The notes under the pieces: generated by a model
The model's input: only the letters and a program-made list of their open reading frames with translations
The model's database searches: none
What the model was told of the DNA's origin: nothing
Translations under genes and position numbers: made by a program
Assembly: GCA_051875715.1 (NCBI GenBank)
Contig: JBJEHD010000031.1
Location: 1-64,000 of the forward strand
Length of the DNA: 64,000 bases
DNA from: DYCT01 sp051875715
GTDB lineage: Bacteria; Bacteroidota; Bacteroidia; Bacteroidales; Bacteroidaceae
Reading direction: 5' to 3'
In this document: one piece after another, positions 35,461-42,156 of the stretch
How the letters are laid out: each line of letters starts with the position of its first letter
Numbering within the stretch: position 1 is the stretch's first letter

Positions 35461-35612
35461 TCGACCACCCCAATACCCCGCCTGCCAGGCGGGGCTTGCC
35501 TCCCCAAACCCCTCCGTGGAGGGGCTTAAATGAGGCCGATGGCCTCATAGTCTAAGGTAAGGCCAACCGAGCCTGTGCCCCTTCGGGGTTGGCCTTGATT
35601 TCTTACGGGAGG
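35461..35612 (+). repeat. mosaic multi-hairpin repeat, copy M2
   Basis: 152 bp, 150 identical to M1 with an offset of 272 bp. Preceded by two partial units (TTTTTTTGACCACACCGATG at 35393 and a TTTTTTTTCGGGCATCCCGA unit). It ends where a different tail (CCTGCGGCC) begins, so downstream hairpins found after M1 and M3 are missing. Confidence 0.9.
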
Positions 35613-35642
35613 CCTGCGGCCTTTCGCATACGGGCATTCCTG

Positions 35643-35711
35643 GTACGATTAACAATCGTACTTGAGTACGGTTAATAATCGTATTGCGGTACGATTGTTA
35701 ATCGTACCTGA
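35643..35711 (+). repeat. 23-bp palindrome array (3 units)
   Basis: GTACGATTAACAATCGTAC (perfect dyad around AAC) at 35643, GTACGGTTAATAATCGTA at 35666 and GTACGATTGTTAATCGTAC at 35689: starts exactly 23 bp apart, separated by TTGA, TTGCG and CTGA. Confidence 0.9.
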
Positions 35712-35744
35712 GGCTTGGGGGCGCGTGTGTGGGCGTGTGTCAAC

Positions 35745-35782
35745 GAGAGAGGGGATGCGCCGATTGGCACATCCCCTCTCTC
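35745..35782. terminator. strong hairpin downstream of nqrF
   Basis: GAGAGAGGGGATG and CATCCCCTCTCTC pair perfectly over 13 bp with a 12-nt loop. There is no long T-run on the minus strand, so it may stabilise the 3' end rather than act as a classical terminator. Confidence 0.6.
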
Positions 35783-35821
35783 TGGTTGGTTGCTACGGTC
35801 TGGCGGTGCAGGCCGGTCGGT

Positions 35822-37093
35822 TTATCCGCCGAAGTTGTCGTAGAGGATTGAGCTGGACTCTACGCCGAGGCTGTCGAGCATGCCGACCACGGCTTTCGAC
35901 ATGGGGCCGGGTCCGCACATGTAGTATTCGATGTCCTCGGGGGCTTCGTGGTTCTTCAGATAGGTGTCGTACATCACGTTGTGGACGAATCCGGCGGTGT
36001 ACTTCACGCCTGCGGCGTCGGCTGCGGGGTCCGGACGGTCGAGGGCCAGGTGGAAGTGGAAGTTGGGGAAGTCCTTTTCCAGCTGGAGGAAGTCCTGGAG
36101 GTAGAACACTTCGTTGAGCGCGCGTGCGCCGTAGAAGTAGTGCATGTCTCGGTCGGTGGTGTGGAGGGTGCGCGTCATGTGCATGATTTGTGCGCGCAGG
36201 GGTGCCATGCCGGCTCCGCCTCCCACCCAGATCATCTCCTTCTTCGAGTCGAAGATGGGATGGAAGTCGCCGTAGGGGCCGCTCATCGTCACCTTGTCGC
36301 CCGGTTTGAGGGTGAAGATGTAGGACGAGGCGATGCCCGGCATGACATCCTGGAAGCCCACCTCGGGTTTCGGTTTGAACGGAGGCGTGGCGATGCGGAC
36401 GGTCAGCATGATGCGGTCGCCTTCGGCCGGATAGTTGGCCATGGAGTAGGCTCGGATGGTCTCGTCGGTGTTCTTGCACTTGAGGCCGAAGAGTCCGAAC
36501 TTCTCCCATGCGGGCAGGTATTCGGGTCCGATGAGTGCCTTGTCGATGTCCTTGTCGTAGTCCATCTCGTAGGCTGGAATCTTGATTTGTGCGTACGATC
36601 CGGGGAGGAAGTCCATGTGTTCGCCCTTGGGCAGGGCCACGATGAACTCTTTGATGAAGGTGGCCACGTTCTTGTTGGAGATGACCTCGCACTCCCACTC
36701 TTTCACGCCCATGACGGATTCGGGCACTTTGATGGCGAGGTCGCCTTTCACCTTGACCTGGCATCCCAGACGCCAGTGGTCCTTCTGCTGTTTACGGCTG
36801 AAATGGCTCACCTCGGAGGGGAGTATTTCGCCTCCGCCTTCCACCACCTGGCACTTGCACTGTCCGCACGAGCCCTTTCCACCACAAGCCGAAGGCAAAT
36901 AGACGTTGTTCACTGCCAACGTGTTGAGCAGCGTGGAGCCGGAGTCGACGTCGAGGGTGTTCTCGCCGTTGATGGTGACTTTCACTTTGCCGGAGGGCAC
37001 CAAGAAATTCTTGGCCACCAGCAGGATGACGACAAGCAGGAGGATGACCACGAGGAATACCCCGATGCTTGCTAGTATCAAATTCATATCCAT
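35822..37093 (-). CDS. nqrF: Na+-translocating NADH:quinone reductase subunit F
   Basis: 423 residues. One N-terminal transmembrane helix (about 5-27), a 2Fe-2S ferredoxin domain with CGGKGSCGQCKC and a fourth Cys in LGCQVKV, then an FAD/NAD(P)H reductase module (RAYSMANYPAEGD FAD-binding motif; WVGGGAGMAPLRAQI and MCGPGPM nucleotide-binding motifs). NqrF takes electrons from NADH into the complex at the cytoplasmic face. It is the last gene of nqrABCDEF. Confidence 0.97.
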   Translation of the reverse strand: MDMNLILASIGVFLVVILLLVVILLVAKNFLVPSGKVKVTINGENTLDVDSGSTLLNTLAVNNVYLPSACGGKGSCGQCKCQVVEGGGEILPSEVSHFSRKQQKDHWRLGCQVKVKGDLAIKVPESVMGVKEWECEVISNKNVATFIKEFIVALPKGEHMDFLPGSYAQIKIPAYEMDYDKDIDKALIGPEYLPAWEKFGLFGLKCKNTDETIRAYSMANYPAEGDRIMLTVRIATPPFKPKPEVGFQDVMPGIASSYIFTLKPGDKVTMSGPYGDFHPIFDSKKEMIWVGGGAGMAPLRAQIMHMTRTLHTTDRDMHYFYGARALNEVFYLQDFLQLEKDFPNFHFHLALDRPDPAADAAGVKYTAGFVHNVMYDTYLKNHEAPEDIEYYMCGPGPMSKAVVGMLDSLGVESSSILYDNFGG

Positions 37094-37113
37094 TGTACTG
37101 TTCCTTTCTTACA

Positions 37114-37740
37114 TTAGATTTTCAAACCAGAGAAACACATGAAGGCCATGGCCATCAGTCCGACGGTGATGAAGGTGATGCCCAGTCCCTTGAGGGGTGC
37201 AGGCACGTCGGAATAGGCCATCTTCTCGCGGATGGCGGCGAGACCCACGATGGCCAACAGCCAACCGATGCCCGAGCCCAAGGCGTAGGACACAGCGTCG
37301 GCCACTCCGCCGATGAATTTCGGGTCGGAAGCGTCGAGGGTGATGCGCTGCTGCATGAAGAGCGACGCACCCATGATGGCGCAGTTGACGGCAATCAGCG
37401 GCAGGAAGATACCCAGCGAGGCATACAGCGAGGGGCTGAAACGTTCCACAATCATTTCGACCAGTTGCACGATGCCGGCAATGACCGCGATGAAAAGAAT
37501 GAAACTCAAGAAACTCAAATCAACACCTTCGACCAGCGCATTCTGGCCAAGCACCTTGGTCTGCAACAAATAGTTGACAGGCAGCGTGATGACCAGCACG
37601 AACGTAACGGCTGCACCCAGGCCCAGCGCGGTTTTCACATTCTTCGACACGGCCAGGTAGGAGCACATGCCCAAGAAGAAGGCGAATATCATGTTGTCCA
37701 CGAAGATAGAGCGGACGAATAAACTGAAAAAATGTTCCAT
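37114..37740 (-). CDS. nqrE: Na+-NQR subunit E
   Basis: 208 residues, six hydrophobic helices, NqrE/RnfA family. MEHFFSLFVRSIFVDNMIFA and FFLGMCSYLAVSKNVKTALG are conserved and include a Cys that contributes with NqrD to an intramembrane Fe site. It is an integral membrane subunit of the sodium pump. 20 bp upstream of nqrF. Confidence 0.97.
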   Translation of the reverse strand: MEHFFSLFVRSIFVDNMIFAFFLGMCSYLAVSKNVKTALGLGAAVTFVLVITLPVNYLLQTKVLGQNALVEGVDLSFLSFILFIAVIAGIVQLVEMIVERFSPSLYASLGIFLPLIAVNCAIMGASLFMQQRITLDASDPKFIGGVADAVSYALGSGIGWLLAIVGLAAIREKMAYSDVPAPLKGLGITFITVGLMAMAFMCFSGLKI

Positions 37741-37761
37741 CGTAATCTTTTATTTACCGGT

Positions 37762-38397
37762 TTATTTCTCTTGCAATTCACGATGACGGGCACGCTGGTA
37801 CCAGATGATGCAGGCCACGATGATCAGCGCCATCGGCGGCATCAGCATGAGGCCGTTGTTCATATAGCCCAGTTCCTTGAGACAATCGTAGTTGAGCACA
37901 TTGAAGCCCAGCAACGTCCCCGAACCCAGCAGTTCGCGGAAGAAGGCCACGATAATCAGGATTTTGGCATAGCCCAATCCGTTGCCCACACCGTCGAGGA
38001 AGGATTCCCAAGGACCGTTCTGCATGGCAAACGCCTCCAAGCGTCCCATCAGGATGCAGTTCGTGATAATCAGACCCACATAGACCGACAACTGCACGCT
38101 GACATCATAGGCAAACGCCTTCAGGACTTCGCTCACAATCGTCACCAAAGTGGCCACAACCACCAACTGAACGATGATGCGGATGCGGTTCGGAATGGTC
38201 TTGCGGATCAACGAAATCACCACGTTGGCGAAAGCCGTGATGACCGTCACGGAAAGGCCCATCACAATGGCCGGCTCCAACTTGGCCGTCACAGCCAATG
38301 CCGAGCAGATACCAAGCACCTGCACGGTGACCGGGTTGTTCAGCCCCAGCGGGGTGGAGAACACTTCTTTATTCTTCTTTGAAAACAATGCTGCCAT
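37762..38397 (-). CDS. nqrD: Na+-NQR subunit D
   Basis: 211 residues, six hydrophobic helices, NqrD/RnfE family. Conserved NPVTVQVLGICSALAVTAKL and YVGLIITNCILMGRLEAFAM include Cys residues that pair with those of NqrE. Starts 4 bp after nqrC. Confidence 0.97.
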   Translation of the reverse strand: MAALFSKKNKEVFSTPLGLNNPVTVQVLGICSALAVTAKLEPAIVMGLSVTVITAFANVVISLIRKTIPNRIRIIVQLVVVATLVTIVSEVLKAFAYDVSVQLSVYVGLIITNCILMGRLEAFAMQNGPWESFLDGVGNGLGYAKILIIVAFFRELLGSGTLLGFNVLNYDCLKELGYMNNGLMLMPPMALIIVACIIWYQRARHRELQEK

Positions 38398-38401
38398 CTT
38401 C

Positions 38402-39100
38402 TTATTCCTCCTCGTTGTTCTGGTTTAAAAAGTTCTTGTAATTGCCCAGGCACGCCTTCAGCATGGCATCCACGCCGGTCGACGTGATGGTGCCGCCCGA
38501 AATGCCGTCGACCTGACAGTCAGGACGCTCCACCTTGCCGTTCTTCACCACGCTCAAGGCCACCTCGTTGCCATCCATCACCTGCTTACCAGGGAATTCG
38601 CCCTGGAAATGAGGCGTGGCAATCTCGGCGCCCAGTCCCGGCGTTTCGCTGGCATGGGAGAAATAAACGCCATAGACGGTGTTCTTGTCGGCATTCAAAG
38701 CCACATAGCCCCAGATGGCTCCCCAAAGGCCTGCACCGTAGACGGGGAACACGTATTTGAGTTCGCCTTCGACCTCGGCCACAAACACGTGATACCGATT
38801 GTTCTTCTTGGCCTCTTTCTCATACTTCGTGACAAAGGCACCCGTATAGTCGGTCAGTTCGCCTTCGGGTGTGAGCACACGGTCGGCCTTTATGTATTTG
38901 GCATACTCGGCTTCGGCGTCTTTCACGTCGGTGACGTGCAAGGCGGCCAAGATCTGCTTCTTCGTGTCGAGTTCTTCGTTCTTGTTTTGCTTCTCGCGCA
39001 AGGACGAACTGACAAACGCCAGCAGGAATGCCACGATGACGACCATGACCGAGGCATACAGAATGGTGTAAGTATTGCTATTCGTATTCATTTTCTTCAC
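38402..39100 (-). CDS. nqrC: Na+-NQR subunit C (covalent FMN protein)
   Basis: 232 residues. One N-terminal membrane helix (TILYASVMVVIVAFLLAFVS) and a periplasmic FMN-binding domain. The flavinylation site, usually SGATxT, reads SGGTITS here (about residues 202-208), so the acceptor Thr is kept and Ala is replaced by Gly. Second ATG at 39091 possible. Starts 5 bp after nqrB. Confidence 0.96.
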   Translation of the reverse strand: MKKMNTNSNTYTILYASVMVVIVAFLLAFVSSSLREKQNKNEELDTKKQILAALHVTDVKDAEAEYAKYIKADRVLTPEGELTDYTGAFVTKYEKEAKKNNRYHVFVAEVEGELKYVFPVYGAGLWGAIWGYVALNADKNTVYGVYFSHASETPGLGAEIATPHFQGEFPGKQVMDGNEVALSVVKNGKVERPDCQVDGISGGTITSTGVDAMLKACLGNYKNFLNQNNEEE

Positions 39101-39105
39101 GCTAT

Positions 39106-40290
39106 TTAAGAGTTCAACTTGGCGGTTCTCTTCAGACGGCGGCCGATGTTGCGCTGCACGACGCAGTAGTCAATCAGCGGAGCGAAGATGTTCATCAGCA
39201 GGATGGCGAGCATCATGCCCTCGGGATAGCCGGGGTTGAGCACGCGGATGATGATGGCCATAACGCCAATCAGGAAACCAAACACATATTTACCCGATTC
39301 GGTGCGAGCCGAGGTGACAGGATCGGTGGCCATGAAAACAGCACCGAAGCAGAAGCCACCCAGCACCAAATGTTCGTACCAAGGCATCTGAGCCATGGCC
39401 GTGTCCGGGCCGACAGTGTTGAACACCCAAGCCATGAAGGCACCTCCTGCAAAGACAGAGAACATGGTTTTCCAACTGGCCACACCCGTCCACAACAGCA
39501 AGATGGCACCCAGCGCAATGGCAATCACACTGGTCTCGCCTATCGAACCAGGAATCAACCCAGTAACCATATCGCACGAGAACGGCAGATAACCTCCGGC
39601 CTCAGTAGCCGTCGATGCCACACCCAGGGCCGTGGCACCTGAGAATCCGTCGACAAACTTGTCGCCACCCAAACCGAAGATGCTTCCCTCAGACACCCAT
39701 ACGGCGTCGCCGGACATCTTGCTCGGATAGGCGAAGAACAGGAAGGCGCGCGTGATGAGGGCCACGTTGAACACGTTCATGCCCGTACCACCAAACACTT
39801 CCTTCGCAAAAATGACCGAGAAAGCAGTGGCCACAGCCAACATCCACAACGGGCATTCAATGGGCACAATCATCGGGATGAGCATACCGGATACCAAAAA
39901 GCCTTCTTGGATTTCTTCTTTTTTCCATTGGGCCACGGTGAACTCGATGCCCAGTCCGACCGCGTAGGACACGACTATCTTGGGCAACACGGCCAGGAAG
40001 CCGTAGAGGAACATTTCGCCGAAGCTACCGGGTGTACCCGTGGCCAGGAAATGCTGGTAACCGACGTTGTACATGCCGAACAGCAGGGCCGGCATCAACG
40101 CAATGACAACAATCGACATGATTCGCTTGCTGTCGATCGAATCATGAATGTGAGTCCCCGACTGAGCCGTCGTGTTCGGGACGAAGAGGAAGGTCTCGAA
40201 GCCGTCGAACACGGAACGGAACGCGTGGAGTTTGCCTCCCTCCTCGAAGTTCGGCTTTATCTTGTCGAGATAATTTCTTAACGCTTTCAT
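39106..40290 (-). CDS. nqrB: Na+-NQR subunit B
   Basis: 394 residues with about ten membrane helices. The covalent FMN site is SGATALG in KFVDGFSGATALGVASTA. It holds FMN and riboflavin and forms much of the sodium path. Located 33 bp downstream of nqrA. Confidence 0.97.
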   Translation of the reverse strand: MKALRNYLDKIKPNFEEGGKLHAFRSVFDGFETFLFVPNTTAQSGTHIHDSIDSKRIMSIVVIALMPALLFGMYNVGYQHFLATGTPGSFGEMFLYGFLAVLPKIVVSYAVGLGIEFTVAQWKKEEIQEGFLVSGMLIPMIVPIECPLWMLAVATAFSVIFAKEVFGGTGMNVFNVALITRAFLFFAYPSKMSGDAVWVSEGSIFGLGGDKFVDGFSGATALGVASTATEAGGYLPFSCDMVTGLIPGSIGETSVIAIALGAILLLWTGVASWKTMFSVFAGGAFMAWVFNTVGPDTAMAQMPWYEHLVLGGFCFGAVFMATDPVTSARTESGKYVFGFLIGVMAIIIRVLNPGYPEGMMLAILLMNIFAPLIDYCVVQRNIGRRLKRTAKLNS

Positions 40291-40323
40291 TTTTCTGGAT
40301 TAGTATTGAATGTGATTTTACCC

Positions 40324-41676
40324 TTATGCCATCTCTTTCCGCAAGGCGTCGAGCCCTTCGCGTACGATGCGCTGCAGTTCCAGTTTGGAGGAGTCCACGA
40401 ACTCGCACAGGGCGAAGTCCTCGGGTGCCACCTCGTAGATGCCCAGCGCCTCCATGCGGTCGATGTCGCCCGTCAGGATGGCTTTCACCAGGTATTCGGG
40501 GAGGATGTCCATCGGGAAGACGCGGTCGTATTCGCCGGACATGATCATGTGGCGTTCGCCTCCCTTGATGCGTGCGTCGAAGGCGTAGGCCTTGTTCTTG
40601 CCTTGCAGCCAGCTGAAGTAGGAGCGGCTTGTACTGAACTGCCCGAACCGGGGCATGATCCATCCCAGCATCTCGTGTTCGTCCGAGCCTTCGGGGATGA
40701 CGGTCAGCGAGGTGGCGTGTGCGCCCAGGTATCCGTTTGCCTTGATTTGCTTGCCCGTCAGCACGTTTCCGCTGATGTAGCGCAGGGGTCTGCCGGTGTC
40801 GACGCGTCCTTCGAACACGCCGGTGAGCAGGGCCCCCACCTTCAGGCGGCAGTAGGCGGGTTTCTTTACGGCCGAACCCACCAACGCCACGGTGCGAGTG
40901 AGGTCGACGATGCCCTGGTTGAACAAGCGACCCATGAAGATGACTTCTTCCGGACCGACCGTCCACACGATTTCGCTTTTGTTGATGGGAGAGACATGGT
41001 TAATCTGCACGCCGACATTGCCTGCGGGATGCGGGCCGTCGAACACGTGGACAGTCACGTTTTTGGCTTGCGTCAATGCCGTCGAAGTCTGACGGGCACT
41101 GATGCCCAAGTGGGTCGGGGCCATTTTGGCCAATGCATCCAAACCTGTCTGGAAGTCTTTTTCCTGGCCTTTCAGCACAAACTCAAAGTCGGGGGCCAGG
41201 GGATTGGAGTCGAAGGCCGACACGAAGATGGCCTTCGGGTCGACGTCGGGGGTGGCCACCACGTCGTACGGACGCTGCTTGATGAAGGCGAACAGGCCGG
41301 CCTCGAGCAGGGCGGCCTTCACCTGCCCGGCATCCAGTCTGGCCACGTCCTTCGCGCCGAACTGCTCCAGGTCCTGTTCTTCGGCGGCGGCCACATGGAT
41401 GGCCAGCACCTTGCGGCGTTCGCCTCGCTCCACACTCGTCACCACGCCGCTCACGGGCGACACAAATTTTACTTCGGGGTGATTTTTGTCTACGAACAAC
41501 GCTCCCCCGGCCATCACATATTCCTGCTCTTTGACGACCACCTTCGGCGTCACGCCGTGGAAGTCGTCGGGGACCAGTGCGTAGATCTCCGGTTGCTTCA
41601 CGTCGAAACACTCGGCGGCGGGCTTCCCTTGCAGGTTTATGTCCAAGCCTTTGCGTATTTTTATCACATTTGCCAT
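40324..41676 (-). CDS. nqrA: Na+-NQR subunit A
   Basis: 450 residues, soluble cytoplasmic subunit, first gene of the operon. IKIRKGLDINLQGKP at the N terminus is the family signature; HPEVKFVSPVSGVVTSVERG is the barrel-sandwich motif shared with RnfC. The complete operon order A-B-C-D-E-F is standard. TACTTTTG at 41718-41711 is a probable -7 element. Confidence 0.97.
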   Translation of the reverse strand: MANVIKIRKGLDINLQGKPAAECFDVKQPEIYALVPDDFHGVTPKVVVKEQEYVMAGGALFVDKNHPEVKFVSPVSGVVTSVERGERRKVLAIHVAAAEEQDLEQFGAKDVARLDAGQVKAALLEAGLFAFIKQRPYDVVATPDVDPKAIFVSAFDSNPLAPDFEFVLKGQEKDFQTGLDALAKMAPTHLGISARQTSTALTQAKNVTVHVFDGPHPAGNVGVQINHVSPINKSEIVWTVGPEEVIFMGRLFNQGIVDLTRTVALVGSAVKKPAYCRLKVGALLTGVFEGRVDTGRPLRYISGNVLTGKQIKANGYLGAHATSLTVIPEGSDEHEMLGWIMPRFGQFSTSRSYFSWLQGKNKAYAFDARIKGGERHMIMSGEYDRVFPMDILPEYLVKAILTGDIDRMEALGIYEVAPEDFALCEFVDSSKLELQRIVREGLDALRKEMA

Positions 41677-41710
41677 ATAGATTATAAATAGTGGTTTCTG
41701 TAATCCGGTG

Positions 41711-41718
41711 CAAAAGTA
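41711..41718 (-). promoter_or_regulatory. -7 element of the nqr operon
   Basis: TACTTTTG on the minus strand, 35 bp before nqrA. No clear -33 element at 19-21 bp. The remaining part of 41677-42156 is repeat M3 and partial units leading into it (41790-41910). Confidence 0.45.
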
Positions 41719-41910
41719 AACAAAAATAATGGGAACAAGCGCACGTTGCCGGCCTAATTAAAGAAAAAAATCCGTATTCGCTTCTTTTCGGGCATCCCGA
41801 TGCTTCTTTCCACCGCCCCGAGGACACCCCTGCTCCTTTCTTTTTTCGACTACCCCAATACCCCGCCTGCTTCTTTTTTCTCGACCACCCCGAGGACCCC
41901 GTATCTTTCT

Positions 41911-42151
41911 TTTTCGACCACCCCAATACCCCGCCTGCCAGGCGGGGCTTGCCTCCCCCCATCCCCCTCCGTGGAGGGGGCTTAATCGAGGCCGGGGCGG
42001 CCCGACCTCGAGACTTTCTAAGGTAAGGCCAACCGAGCCTGTGCCCCTTCGGGGTTGGCCTTGGTTTCTTACGGGAGGGAACGACCTCCCGATTGTTTGT
42101 CCGCATCGTCCCGATGCGGGGTCCTCGGGGTATTGGGGGTGGTCGAAAAAA
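41911..42151 (+). repeat. mosaic multi-hairpin repeat, copy M3, with terminal inverted repeats
   Basis: Contains the same hairpin chain as M1/M2 with diverged middle (GTGGAGGGGGCTTAATCGAG replaces the equivalent segment), then GGGAGG..CCTCCC and CCGCATCGTCCCGATGCGG. It begins TTTTCGACCACCCCAATACC and ends with the inverse, GGTATTGGGGGTGGTCGAAA, giving terminal inverted repeats of about 23 bp with one inserted C. It ends 5 bp before the stop codon of the DUF5686 gene. Confidence 0.85.
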
Positions 42152-42156
42152 GAAAT

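Noticed and set aside
35273..35548. Short minus-strand frames with Arg/Lys-rich peptides such as MRTNNREAVPSRKKSRPTPK
   Set aside because: They are translations of the mosaic repeat, recurring at each copy (also near 42100), with no start signals; likely artefacts sometimes annotated as hypothetical proteins.
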